Source: Haematobia irritans
Taxonomy: Eukaryota > Arthropoda > Insecta > Diptera > Muscidae
Assembly (NCBI RefSeq): GCF_050003625.1
Contig: NC_134398.1
Coordinates: 114,738,145 to 114,802,144 of the forward strand
DNA length: 64,000 nucleotides
Direction of reading: 5' to 3'
Shown here: piece by piece, positions 1 to 11,521 of the stretch
How positions within the stretch are numbered: the stretch's first letter is position 1
Layout: each line of letters begins with the position of its first letter
Translations under genes and position numbers: made by a program
Notes under the pieces: model-generated
Told to the model about the DNA's origin: nothing
Seen by the model: only the letters and a program-made list of their open reading frames with translations
Databases searched by the model: none

Positions 1-965
1 AGTGATTTACAACTGTAATTGCATCTTCATTTGAGGTAAAACGCTTGCCAACAAGGATTTTTTTTAGATTTAGGAACAAGTAAAAGTCACTGGGAGCTAA
101 ATCAGGAGAATAAGGTGGGTGGTCTAGCAACTCGTACTTTAATTCGTTGATTTTACCCATTGTTAAAACACTCTTGTGCGTTGGTGCGTTGTCTGGATGC
201 AAAATTATTTTTTTGTGTTGTAAGCCAGGACGTTTTTCTCGAATTTGTACATTTAATTGATCCAAAAGGTTGCAATAGTACTCTGAATTTATTGTTTAAC
301 CCTTTTGCAATCAATAAAATACCTTTGAAGTCCCAAAACACCGTTGCCATAACCTTACCAGCCGATTGAATTGTTTTTGCCGTCTTTGAGGCACTTCCTC
401 AAGCTTCAGTCCATTGTATGGATTGTTCTTTTGTCTCTGGAGTATAGTGGTGGATCCATGCCTCATCAACAGTTATGAAACGACGCTTAAAATCCATTTT
501 ATTTCGCTTAAAACGATCCAAACAAGCTTGAGAAATGTTCATTCTTATGCGTTTTTGATCGACTATTAAAAAATGCGGCACCCCATCTTGCAGAAAGCTT
601 TTTCATCTGTAGTTCTTCATGCAAAATTAAATGGACTCGAACATTTAAGATGCTCATGATCATTTAATACCATATCATGCACTTTGGCTACAATTTCTGT
701 TGTTGTTGATGTTTTTGGACGTCCAGTACGTGGTTCATCTTCAATGCTTGTACGACCACGTTTAAATTCAGCAACCCAATTTTTTACTGTTGCATATGAA
801 GGAGCACTTTCACCTAACACATTCACCATATCATTATGAATTTCTTGTCCCGATAAACCTTTTTTATGTAAATTTTTAATGACAGCACGTATTTCTAATT
901 TTTCCATTGTGAAAAAATTGCGGATGCGTCTTTTTTGTACACCTGTTTCTATATGAAGTTGTCAG
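1..965 (-). pseudogene. Mariner (DD34D) transposase relic, cut by window edge
   Basis: Minus-strand reading gives a mariner transposase in several broken frames. Residues from ATG 907 hold the N-terminal helix-turn-helix (ATVKNWVAEFKRG, GRPKTSTT). A second block at 399-581 holds the first catalytic Asp in TVDEAWIHHYTPETKEQS. Near 140-180 the second Asp is in LHPDNAPTHKS, and near 75-125 the third is in PPYSPDLAPSDFYLF. The last two Asp are separated by 34 residues, the canonical mariner signature. Frameshifts between blocks make it inactive. The 3' end lies outside the window; the 5' terminal repeat was not clearly defined, and I place the boundary near 950-975. The element abuts a non-LTR relic on the same strand. 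Confidence 0.85.
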
Positions 966-978
966 ATCGAAACAAAAT

Positions 979-2061
979 TTAACATGTGTTCATAACAGAG
1001 ATGGATGTTTCCAAAACACTTAACTTTTTTTGTTTATACCGTGCTTTTTGTGCTAGGCTAAGAAGTTTCAGAACTGCCCTCGTATTTATCTTCTGAAAGA
1101 TCAAAATATTTATAGTATTTATATAGTTTGTGCGAAAGTACTGAATGCGAAGCAGTTCAAAATTACGGGTAGGTCTTGACGGTATATTGAATGAGATACT
1201 GTTAAGAAGGTACTCAGATTTAAGTCTACCATTAATAACATCAACCATAAAACAGATATTCAGCATAGTACGTTTACTTTTCAGTGTAGACAAGTGAAAG
1301 TCTTTCCTTGTAAGATGGCATGGTTTGAGGAGTCTTGTTGTTCCGACGTAAACAAATCAGTAGAAATTGCTTTTGCACAGATTCAACAATTTTAAGGAGT
1401 TCAGTTTTCCGTAGGCAGTTTTACAAAAACAGTATTCCTTTTCAGTTTTCGTGTCAGTTTTATTTCGTACAGATCTTGAATAGGACATATTTATATTCAT
1501 ACAGATAGTGGAATGATAAGGGTCTTCTGGATTTACTATAGCGTTGATGCGTGAAAGGAATACATCTTCTAGTTCATTCATTAGAATCAAATTCAATAAT
1601 TTATTCTTATAATTTAGAATGTTGTTAACTTGAAAAACACCGTCCTTCAATAGATTTTCGATAAATTCAGAATGAAATCCGTTACTTATATTTGGTACAG
1701 AGTGATTCATATCCTTACAAAAATTCCATGAACTAGAAGGAAGATTAAAATCGCCAGACACAACGGTCAAATCAGAGGATCTTGCAGTAGCCATGACAGA
1801 TCGGATAGCAGTCAAATGAGCATTATAAACATCGTTACAAGGACCTGGAGGAATATAGGAGCAAGATACAAACAAAAATTTGTAACTACACCTTATTTTC
1901 ACCCCCAAATATTCAATTTGATGTTCGTTAGGAATATCAAGTTTTGACGAAACATACTTTGTAGAGACAGCAATTAGGACACCACCACCTGATTTCTTCA
2001 AGCCATTAGTGCGGTCACATCTGTAAAGTTGGTATCTATCGCATAAAATTTCAGTATTCAA
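979..2061 (-). pseudogene. Non-LTR retrotransposon relic: endonuclease domain joined to ORF2 C-terminus
   Basis: The block from 2061 down to 1357 encodes an apurinic-type endonuclease fragment of a jockey/CR1-like ORF2, with motifs GGGVLIAVS, SCSYIPPG and VSGDFNLPSSSW, and a later NPEDPYHSTI replacing the usual D/SDH motif. From about 1340 to 979 the minus strand instead reads the C-terminal end of such a protein (KRTMLNICFMVDVINGRLKS, ending at a stop near 979). The whole reverse-transcriptase core, normally more than 1 kb, is missing between them, so this is an internally deleted dead copy. Its 5' part upstream of 2061 continues to about 2240 without a clear boundary. Confidence 0.75.
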
Positions 2062-2864
2062 GACATTGCTCTGAAGCCAGGTTTCAGTAAATATAATTAA
2101 ATCGTAATTAAAGCCAAAACTATCAGTGTATAAATTACATAATTTCGTTCTGTTCTCTTTAACTACAACTGAAAATACGAATTTATGGAAACTGGTGACG
2201 AAATATTTGTAGTAAATATGCTATTCCATTTGCTTTTAGGAATTAAAATTTCTTTCTCGATTACAGGTTACGAACATTTTAAGTGAAACACCGGTTATTC
2301 GGTTAATAATGGATAAACTATTTCATGTTGAACTACATCTATGCCTATATATGAATACACATCTATGGGATTTGTTTATAATACAGATGCACTAAAAATG
2401 CCCGGATGAATTGGTCATTTTTCTTTTATTGTTTTGCTTGTGGAGGGAAAAAATGATATTGCAAAAGAACTAAAAAAAATATTTTAAGCTTTCTAAGCCT
2501 TCGAAAGGGGGGGGGGGGAGTCCATTTTCAAACAGTAAATCGATGTTTTATTGGATTTCCAAAGATCCCTTACTATGGCGATTAAAATAGGCTGAATTTG
2601 TATCCAGCAATTCTATGTAAAATGTCATAAAAATTCATAGAATTTAATATTTTGTACAAATCGAATGAGCTAACAAAAACCGGCTATGAATCCGGCAGAT
2701 ATGAAACATGTTTAAGGTTATCGTATTCCTTCTCTGGGTTTGGTTAATATGGTCATGATTTAGCGCCAATGAGTTTTTTCTTTACTTTCAGGTATTTGTC
2801 TTCTATGAGAAGTTGCAATTTCGTTTATGGTAGTTAAAAAACAATAAAATGCTTCCATAACCAT
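2062..2864. other. Intronic stretch without a gene
   Basis: AT-rich sequence. A run of about ten G lies near 2509-2519. A short motif near 2750-2772 (TGGTCATGATTTAGCGCCAA) recurs with one change near 20709, which suggests an old dispersed repeat. Nothing else recognised. Confidence 0.5.
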
Positions 2865-3876
2865 TGCCACCGTAGTGCAATGGTTAGCATGCCCGCCTTG
2901 CATACACAAGGTCGTGCAATCAAAAAAAGTTTACTTGGATCCAAAGATTTTGACCTTCCCTTAAGGATTTTGGTATTGATTCCGAGCCAAAGATGCGACT
3001 TCTTTAAAATAAAGGAATTTTTTAGCGACCTTTTTGGCTTTAAATCTAGGAGCAATTAAATTAAAATTAGGATACATATCTCATTTATAAAGTTTTCATT
3101 CTCTTTTCGCGGTTTATTAATAAAGGTACTCACGTACAAACAAATGCCAGTTTAAAAATCCAAATTATAACTGATAATTCACAGTAAAAAATGTTTTCTT
3201 AATTCCAAAAAAAAAAAACTTTAAACCAAAGACGCAAATATCCACAAAATAAGTCTTAGCCTATATTTGAGGCGTTTTTATCTTAAATCCAAAGTTTCAA
3301 TATTTCAGTTAATTTAAGGACAATTTCTTTAAATCAAAAATATGTTTCTTTACTTTAAGGAAAATTAGCCTTAGTTCAAAGACATGAGACTTTAACGGAG
3401 GGACGCAAATTTACAAGCTTTGTGTCCTAAATTTAATGAAAAGAATTTTTAAGCAAAGGTTATAAACTTTATTTTAATTAAAATTTCATTATTTTAAAGA
3501 AATTTGTCCTTAATATTTTGTAAATTTCACATCCTAAAATTTAGGTTGCGTAATCTTTAATATCACGTAAATATTTTTTTCAGTGTGGGTTCGATTCCTG
3601 CTTGGACCGAACACCAAAAAGTTTTTCAGCGGTGGATTATCCCACCTCAGTAATGCCGGTGACATCTCTGAGGGTTTCAAAGCTTCTTTAAGTGGTTTTA
3701 CTGCAATGTGAAACGCCGTTCGGACTCGGCTATAAAAAGGAGGTCCATTGTCATTGAGCTTAACATGGAATCGGGCAGCACTCAGTGATAAGAGAGAAGT
3801 TCACCAATGTGGTATCACAATGGACTGAATAGTCTAAGTGAGCCTGATACATCGGGCTGCCACCTAACCTAACCTA
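2865..3876 (+). repeat. tRNA-derived SINE, copy 1, split by a MITE
   Basis: The 5' head (about 2865-2916) is tRNA-like, with an A-box-like stretch around TGCAATGGTTAGCATG and an anticodon-loop-like CTTGCAT. The head is interrupted and resumes at 3586 with a B box (GGTTCGATTCC). A body follows (AACACCAAAAAGTTTTTCAG to GAGCCTGATACATCGGGCTG) and a CCTAA-repeat tail ending near 3876. Copies 2 and 3 share the body and a similar tail. The two SINE halves realign exactly once the insertion and one 2-bp duplication are removed. Confidence 0.8.
2917..3585 (+). mobile_element. MITE family A, copy inside a SINE
   Basis: A 669-bp insertion starting CAATCAAAA and ending TTTTCAGTG, flanked by TG on both sides (2915-2916 and 3586-3587). 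Related ends occur at 45622-46194 and, reversed, 56602-57233. The interior contains repeated short CAAAGA/TTTAAAG words but no coding potential. The TIR resembles CACTG-type ends (CACTA/Mirage/Chapaev group), which is an inference. Confidence 0.75.
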
Positions 3877-4089
3877 AACTTCCTTGTTTGAACAATGCAT
3901 TGTGGAAATCGCAAAAAATGCTGTACAATTTAAAATCCTTGGAACATTCCTTGTGAATGTTCCTCGGAGGCCGTCGCGGAACTACTAGCTGCTGAAAATC
4001 CCTTTTACTCGGTCAAATTATGAGAATAATGACCCAATATATCGTCTATTCTTCCAATTCAATAAGTACTTCTTCTTACTGGACCTATC
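3877..4089. other. Intronic stretch without recognised feature
   Basis: Unique-looking AT-rich sequence between a SINE and a MITE; nothing recognised. Confidence 0.4.
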
Positions 4090-4094
4090 TGTAA

Positions 4095-4590
4095 ATCATA
4101 CTACACTTAAGTGTAAAATAATTCTATTTTTAAATGCATAATGTTTGGAACTCAAATTTTTTAACACAATACTTTTAAGTGCAAGTATATAATGTTCATA
4201 AACTACCATAACATGTTTGGGACGTATATGTTAATATGTTAGAACATATTTTGTTTGGGACATAAAATGTTTGTAAATATAATATGCTTAGATGCAAACA
4301 TATATTAATTTGGAAATAGTCTATAAACATATATGTGTTTAGAAAGAGAGACTTAGAGAGTATGCTGCAAGTAAAATAATGGAAGTAACCAATTGGCGCC
4401 TTAAAAATATATCCACAAAGAAAATTTAATTAAAATTTTTTACTACCAGTGTATGCCCTAAGGTGAAACATAATATATTTGAACAATACAAACAATATTT
4501 TGTTTGCACCAATCCTGAAAATATATATATACTTGAAGCAAAATGTGTTTGGGGTATATGTTACAGAAGCGAAGTTTTTTGATGGATTGG
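4095..4590 (+). mobile_element. TA-MITE related to the twin-tRNA element, decayed copy
   Basis: Shares the ACATAT-rich interior of the 493-bp element at 37895 (TTAAGTGCAAGTATATAATG, GTTAATATGTTAGAACATAT, GAAAGAGAGACTTAGAGAGT, TTACAGAAGCGAAG). Both termini are mutated, so boundaries are approximate. Confidence 0.65.
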
Positions 4591-5904
4591 TTACCGTCTC
4601 AAATAATAGGCTAATGTGGGCTATCTAAAGATCATATTCCTTCTAAATGATCGATCATATTATAAAATCATTTGGAATTATTGCCATGAAACCCAAAACA
4701 CGTTTCAAAAAACTCACAGTTGGAAGGTAATGAATGAACATAGATCATCTTTAATATCTTTAATGTTATTACGTCAAATGTTTATTTAAAGGTTTAGCAG
4801 AAAATAACAAAGAAGTCCAAGAAAATGAAAAGCTCAAGTAATTTTGGAAAATAAACATAGGCTTTACCAAATCAGAATGCTAAAAATATCTCCAAAGCCT
4901 GTGGAAAATACCACAACCCTTCACAATGGTCATGATTAGACACGTTTGGACTTGCAAACGATGCGTCAGTTTCATGGAGTTAAAAGCTTTTATTTGTACA
5001 TATACCAATATTATCTACTTAAAAAGAGAAGGATTTATGCCTTCTGTATTTATAAGAGTATGTCTGCGTATGTGTGCGCGTGTGTGCGCGTGTGTGCACA
5101 CATAAGGATATCTTTCCTTATTAAAGTATGTAAATCAACCAAAGCAGGCAGCCTCTGTTTAGACATCATCTTAGGCATACCACATATATATATATGAATA
5201 TGGCTTATATGATGATTAATTTTTCTTTGTTAGTTGTTTTTAGTATGTTATGTTTGAATGTCTTTCCGAAACCCCCTCTTTTCAAACTCAAGCAAATATT
5301 TTCGTTGCTAAATCTAGCGTATGTTCATAATTTACATAAATTTGTTTTTAAAGAACCCAGTATGTTTTCTTTTCACAAGAAATAACTCTTCTTTGCCATC
5401 TTCTCTTAACCAAATATCATAGTAAGCTTCGAATCGGTTTATTCATCTTGAAGCTCTGGCATAGATAGACACTGGTACATGAAACAATGTTGGATAATTG
5501 AATTCAACTATCGTAGGATCCATAATCACTGTGAAATTGTTTTATTTTCCACCATAGAATAGGTGGTTCGCAAAATTGTTCATGCTACTTGTAACACATT
5601 GAAATATTAGTCTAAAACAAGATCATATTGATAGTTGTGAAATTCTGTAGCTCAGTCTGTTAAAATCACACAAACCAGATTTCCAGAAGGCCCTCTGATC
5701 CGCTGCTAATGCTCTCACATTTAGCAACCACACACGAATTTGTCCGTAAACATTCGAGGGACGCCGAGATTCAATGGCCTAAGAAGCACACAAAGGTGTA
5801 CGGGTTTATCCCAATTTCGGTGGAACACTAAAAAATATTTCAATATTGCTTTTCTTGGTACCAATTTTGAGGAGTGTCTCGAATATTTGGCTGGCTTCTC
5901 TAAG
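4591..5904. other. Intronic stretch without a gene
   Basis: Contains a TG/CG alternating run near 5065-5100 (TGTGCGCGTGTGTGCGCGTG) and a short AT run near 5178-5192. No coding region or element recognised. Confidence 0.45.
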
Positions 5905-5965
5905 TCAAAAAAGGTTACTTCGATCCAAAGATTTTGACCATCACTTAAAAATATTTGTTGGAAGC
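5905..5965 (+). repeat. Left-end fragment of MITE family A
   Basis: CAAAAAAGGTTACTTCGATC followed by CAAAGATTTTGACCATCACT matches the left end of the 2917 copy, then similarity is lost. Confidence 0.5.
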
Positions 5966-6015
5966 AATCAATTGTAAATCGAGGAGGTATAAAACAAAAA
6001 TTGTGATTCCTTTAA

Positions 6016-7082
6016 TTTTACAATTATTATTCGAGCTTAATGGACAATTTTAGATTAAGGAACTTGTTTATTAATGAGTCATTGAAAAGAAAACGCCAGA
6101 TACAAATCTATACACGCCTATACTGTACATGTTTCGGTTCGGGCGAATGAACCTTTCCACAGTCTTCAGTATAGATCTGGCTGGGATAGATAACTCAATT
6201 TTGGGCCCTTTATGCTAACTCCTTGTGAAGAAAACATTTGGGAATTATCCTCTTACAAATTGAATCATCTTTACTCCCGATGTACATCATCTTTTCATAT
6301 AACTCCAAGTCCCTTAATCTTATCTTTATTTCGTTTTGTTACTGCAGTAATGCAACAACACGAAATTTATTTTTAGAAAGCTATTTTATTTGAATTCACC
6401 AAAGTGGTGAACAATCGAGCAATGCATTTTTGTTTCTACAGTCAAACAACAACATGTGACAACTTACAGAAACTGGTTTCAAGGAGACAACAACAACAAT
6501 TCTAACGCGTACATTAGTAGTGTTTTTCCTAGTTTTACGACGGGCTCTTCGTTGCTTATTATTTTTCATGTTAGCCTGATACCGAAACAGGCAATTAACG
6601 TCCAAATGCATGATATCTTTAGTTTTACAATTATTATTCGAGCTTAATGGATAATTTTAGATTAAGGAACTTTTTTATTAATGAGTGATTCAAATTTAAT
6701 TTATCGAATTTCCCATTCTCTGTATGGGATAACAAAATGAACAGATAAATGGCAGGTAAAAACTCGAATTTATAACAGACGCTTCAAACCACTTCGTTTT
6801 ATGTTCGCTCTTCGTTCGGGCTCTTCGTTGCTTATTATTTTTCATGTTAGCCTGATACCGAAACAGGCAATTAACGTCCAAATGCATGATATCTTTAGTT
6901 TTACAATTATTATTCGAGCTTAATGGATAATTTTAGATTAAGGAACTTTTTTATTAATGAGTGATTCAAATTTAATTTATCGAATTTCCCATTCTCTGTA
7001 TGGGATAACAAAATGAACAGATAAATGGCAGGTAAAAACTCGAATTTATAACAGACGCTTCAAACCACTTCGTTTTATGTTC
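6016..7082 (+). repeat. 276-bp tandem duplication with a third, older partial unit
   Basis: The unit starting CGGGCTCTTCGTTGCTTATT occurs at 6541 and again at 6817, a 276-bp period, with near identity to about 7082. A more diverged third piece (TTTACAATTATTATTCGAGC, then TTAATGGACAATTTTAGATT) lies at 6019-6090. The near identity of the two main units points to a recent duplication. No function can be assigned. Confidence 0.85.
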
Positions 7083-7426
7083 AAAACAAAAACCATCTTC
7101 AAAAGAAATCGTAGCCTATACACCCTCAAAAAAAATCGCTTCTTTAACATATGTTCCAAACATATTTTGCAGGAAGCACATATATTATTGCATACTGCCG
7201 AAACATTAATATGTTTGTTTTATGTGAACATATTATATGTTTGGAAGCATTTTGAGCCAAAAATATTATATGCTTGGAAGAATTTTTCCCAAACACGATT
7301 GTGCTCATTCCCTAACATACTCGTAATTTTCACTTCCACGAATTTTTTAAGTTATTGGAACCTTTCTCTGTAATACAAATAATGTTGAAGAAATTATTCA
7401 CTTTTATAAATTTTTTAAATTTTACC

Positions 7427-7503
7427 TTTCGCCTGGACGGAGAATCGAACCGAGGACCATACAGTTTGTAAGACAACACACTATCCACTGGGCTACGTAG
7501 CAG
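7427..7503 (-). ncRNA. tRNA-like Pol III unit inside twin-tRNA element (left)
   Basis: On the minus strand it reads an A box TAGCCCAGTGG, which fits the TRGYNNARNNG consensus fully. An anticodon-loop-like CTTACAA follows, then a B box GGTTCGATTCT (one mismatch). The acceptor stem does not pair well, so it is not a functional tRNA gene by eye. No T4 run follows within about 50 nt. Confidence 0.6.
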
Positions 7504-7616
7504 TTATAGTCACCAGTAGACAATTATCGTTATAAGTTACATTTATATAGCATAGTTTGCAGCGCCCACGAGCCCATGCAAACATAACATTATTTAACAG
7601 AAACATACATTTATTT

Positions 7617-7716
7617 GCCACGTGGAGCAGTGGTTAGCATGTCTGCCTTGCATGCAAAGGGTCGTGGGTTCAATCCCTGCTCCGACCGAACATGTTTTTT
7701 TTTTTTTTTTTTTTTT
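7617..7716 (+). ncRNA. tRNA-like Pol III unit with oligo-T terminator (right)
   Basis: A-box-like TGGAGCAGTGG, anticodon-loop-like CTTGCAT, B-box-like GGTTCAATCCC, then 22 consecutive T (7695-7716), which would act as a Pol III terminator. It is closely similar to the head of the SINE at 2865. The start lies about 113 bp from the divergent unit. Confidence 0.6.
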
Positions 7717-8929
7717 AATTTACACATTTATATTTATACTATATTAATTCTTTTTTAAATGAAACTTCGAAATGTGTGTTATTAACGATTTATAGTCAGT
7801 AACAGGGCTTGATATAAACGAAATTGACTGATTTTTGGATAAAATATTATTTTTTATTGCAAAAATAACAATCTTGTAATAAAAACTGTTTTTGTACAAA
7901 ACTTTAAAATTTGGAAGGAATTCAAAAACTAACAAAAGAAGAACGTGGAGTCGAGTATAAACATACATACATAATTTTATAATATAAACATAAATTTATT
8001 TAGGAGTGAACAGTTTTTTACTAGCATTTAACACCATCGCTCTAAAATTCCTTTTATTTTTCTTTAATAATTCATTTTAAAGAAAATATACTTTTTAAAT
8101 TGTTTTAGCTGTAAAACTCGAACTTAATGCCCGCTTTTATATTTGATGGTGTCCGTCAACTCCTCGTTGACTACTTTTTAATAAAGAGGAACTAAAGTTT
8201 GTTTTTTTACATTTTACTGTATAATTTTTCACTATTTCCTCCTTATTTCATTTTACTGTCCCAACTCTAAAAAGAGTATAGTGCCCTTTCGTTATTTTTA
8301 TGAAGACCCCTGATTTCTTTTAACGAACCAAGAAAAAAATTGTGCCCATAATGCCAAAATGATAAACAAAACACATGTCCACACATACATAAAATGCTGC
8401 TCTCAAGGCGAAAACATAAGCTGTTTGTTTTTCAAATGTCTATTCTCTTGGTTCAGAATGTATATTCTCTTTATTCAAATTAAATAATATTTAGACTTAA
8501 ACATATCACATTTTTGGCCTTATCATAAAACAGTTTTCCGAAACAACATACAAGCGGTTTCACAGAAATTGTTCTCTTTTGACTCTTTTGCTGTGTTATA
8601 TTGATATCTTTCGTCAACTCTCCCGGTTTCCATCTCTATTTCTCTCTATACTCTCTCTGTCGCTTTGAATAAAATATCACAACATATGTATGTTTAGTCG
8701 AAATTTGTAAATTTATATATGTTTGTATTCACACATATGATTTTTATGAAACATTGATGCCCCAAACATAATATATTCTAACATATTAACATAGATGTCC
8801 CAAACATTTAGTGTTAGTTTAGGAACATTACATGTTCGCACTTAAATATATTGTGGTTTAAAATCGTGCCCGAAACACATTTTGTTCATATCGGAACATA
8901 TGAAAAACATATTTTTCTAACAGTGTACT

Positions 8930-9171
8930 TGAAGCTTGTTACCTTTCATCCAAAGATTCTATATTTCACTAAATTTTAAGATTATTTCTTTATATAAAAT
9001 ATTATTTTCTTTACATTGTTTCGCTCATTTATAAGCGATATAGATAAGCATTTTAAATTAAAAAAATAATTACAAATAATAAACTTCCCAATTTATAGTT
9101 AAATAAAAAAAATTTTTGAACAAAAAACTATGTTGCGTAATCTTTAATATTGGGTCAATTCCTTTTCAGTG
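8930..9171 (+). mobile_element. MITE family A, right-end fragment
   Basis: Ends TGTTGCGTAATCTTTAATAT then TTTTCAGTG at 9171, followed by TA. The left end is missing next to the twin-tRNA element. Confidence 0.55.
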
Positions 9172-9173
9172 TA

Positions 9174-10583
9174 AGTGGATTCACACATAGAGTGACAAGC
9201 CTTGGACCGGGAGGAGGACCTTCATCATTGAATATGGAACCGTGCACAATGAATTATAAGAGAATATTTCAACACAAAAATATAGCGGCAGACATCAACC
9301 CCATCTACAGGTGGGTAACGGAGGCCAGAAAGGAAACATTTCAACGCTGTACCAATGCAATGTCAAAATTAATGTTAACCCCATAAGTTGTAAATCTGTA
9401 GGCGTAATCGAATTTCATATTTATTACGCTAAATGCCTACAATCGAATATGACCATGGACTGATTAAATTATCCATATATGAACAATATAACCTTTCATA
9501 TTTTTCATACATTGGGTCCAATAAAAAACAGCAGAACACTGAAAACAAACTATAGTCATAAGATCAAAGATTACGTGTCCTTAAAATACGAATGCAAGTT
9601 TTGCACCGATTTTTTTCTTGACCAAAATCGATGAACTTTTCCTTGAAGGCATTTTGTAAAATTTAAGTAAAATTTTTAACTAATTTTAAAGAGTCGCGTG
9701 AACTGTAAAAGAGTTAAAAATAATAATTATTATGAGATTTTATAAAATTTTTAAAATTTGAACTAACTGGTTAGAAATGCGCTTAACTAAATTGAAGTTC
9801 AAAATTTGCCATAAATTTTTTTTCCAGTGAAGAGTTACGCGATTCGACTGCTATGAACATTAATAAATCCAAAAAAATTTTCTAATACGCTTGAGATTGT
9901 CTTAATTGTAACACTATTCTAAAGACAAGAAGCCTTCCAAAAATAGGAGACGTCCTCCAAAAATTTTTAACTTAATTTTAAATATGCTTTCCACTTGAAA
10001 TAACCATTATTTATACTTCAACCCAGGAACCTACCTCAAACCTATTTCAAGAGAAAAAAATATTATTTTCGAAAAGGGAACGAGTAACATGTTTGTAGCA
10101 ACCATTTTGTTTTCTGATATCGGCAATCATGTATATGTTTGGTGAGAAAACAAAACGCTTGTAACAAAAATATCCCATGTTCTCCGTCCAAAAATAATAG
10201 TTTGCTCTTCTCGCGTGCAAGTCGTGTTTACATGTTGCATCTCATCTGTATTTCATCGCTTTTTTAATCGGAATTAATTCCAAAGATTTTTTGGAACTGT
10301 AAGTGTCACCCGTGTTCGCCTAAATTATGTTTTTTTCGTTTGTGTTAAATTAAACTCCTTTCGATTATAATTCAATAACCAATGACTATGACTATTTCAC
10401 CCTGTGTATTATTCGTGTTTAAAAGTGTGAATATATTTATAATGCTATTACAACAGATTTACTGCTTTATGCATTCCATTGCCAGTATCCTTTTGGCATC
10501 CATTTGTTCGGGACGAATACATAATGTGAATATGTTATACAGCAAACCACACTCCTACAAACCTACAGGAGAGCCCTTACTCA
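9174..10583. other. Intronic stretch with a partial MITE B
   Basis: From about 9527 the sequence starts CACTGAAAAC and follows the left half of MITE family B (AAGATCAAAGATTACGTGTC, CTTAAAATACGAATGCAAGT). Similarity fades by about 9680 and weak traces continue to about 10025. The rest shows nothing recognisable. Confidence 0.45.
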
Positions 10584-10585
10584 TA

Positions 10586-11519
10586 AAGGGTGATTCTTTT
10601 GAGGTTAGGATTTTCATGCATTAGTATTTGACAGATCACGTGGGATTTCAGACATGGTGTCAAAGAGAAAGATGCTCAGTATGCTTTGACATTTCATCAT
10701 GAATAGATTTACTAACGAGCAACGCTTGCAAATCATTGAATTTTATTACCAAAATCAGTGGCAGAAAATCCGCTTTTTTATCGACAAATTTTGTTCAGCG
10801 ATGAGGCTCATTTCTGGTTGAATGGCTACGTAAATAAGCAAAATTGCCGCATTTGGAGTGAAGAGCAACCAGAAGCCGTTCAAGAACTGCCCATGCATCC
10901 CGAAAAATGCACTGTTTGGTGTGGTTTGTACGCTGGTGGAATCATTGGACCGTATTTTTTCAAAGATGCTGTTGGACGCAACGTTACGGTGAATGGCGAT
11001 CGCTATCGTTCGATGCTAACAAACTTTTTGTTGCCAAAAATGGAAGAACTGAACTTGGTTGACATGTGGTTTCAACAAGATGGCGCTACATGCCACACAG
11101 CTCGCGATTCTATGGCCATTTTGAGGGAAAACTTCGGAGAACAATTCATCTCAAGAAATGGACCGGTAAGTTGGCCACCAAGATCATGCGATTTGACGCC
11201 TTTAGACTATTTTTTGTGGGGCTACGTCAAGTCTAAAGTCTACAGAAATAAGCCAGCAACTATTCCAGCTTTGGAAGACAACATTTCCGAAGAAATTCGG
11301 GCTATTCCGGCCGAAATGCTCGAAAAAGTTGCCCAAAATTGGACTTTCCGAATGGACCACCTAAGACGCAGCCGCGGTCAACATTTAAATGAAATTATCT
11401 TCAAAAAGTAAATGTCATGGACCAATCTAACGTTTCAAATAAAGAACCGATGAGATTTTGCAAATTTTATGCGTTTTTTTTTTTTTAAAAAGTTATCAAG
11501 CTCTTAACAAATCACCCTT
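10586..11519 (+). mobile_element. Rosa-like DD41D element, copy 1, internally deleted
   Basis: TIRs AAGGGTGATT and AATCACCCTT with TA on both sides (10584-10585, 11520-11521). Compared with the copy at 32810 it lacks 364 bp covering the helix-turn-helix and linker; the join has a 2-bp TG overlap. The start codon at 10699 is therefore out of frame with the catalytic part. An open frame at 10758-11411 retains LFSDEAHFW, FQQDGATCH and LTPLDYFLWG; the last two Asp are 41 residues apart, the signature of the rosa/DD41D branch of IS630-Tc1-mariner. Lacking the DNA-binding domain, it is non-autonomous. Confidence 0.88.
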
Positions 11520-11521
11520 TA

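Larger units (their letters stand above)
7121..8925 (+). mobile_element. Twin-tRNA element, copy 1 (1.8 kb, TA-flanked)
   Basis: Begins CACCCTCAAAAAAAATCGCT and ends TTTTTCTAACAGTG, with TA on both sides (7119-7120 and 8926-8927). An inverted full-length copy is at 41512-43296 and an eroded one at about 21880-22500. Inside, two tRNA-like units point away from each other. Other interior parts are AT-rich with no recognisable transposase, so it is probably non-autonomous. Outer parts share ACATAT-rich sequence with 490-bp MITEs in the window. Confidence 0.8.

Noticed and set aside
3861..3876. Telomere-like CCTAA repeats
   Set aside because: They form the short tail of the SINE and recur at its other copies; not a telomeric array.
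7427..7716. Functional tRNA genes
   Set aside because: Boxes are good but acceptor and anticodon stems do not pair well and the units lie inside mobile-element copies; described as tRNA-like instead.
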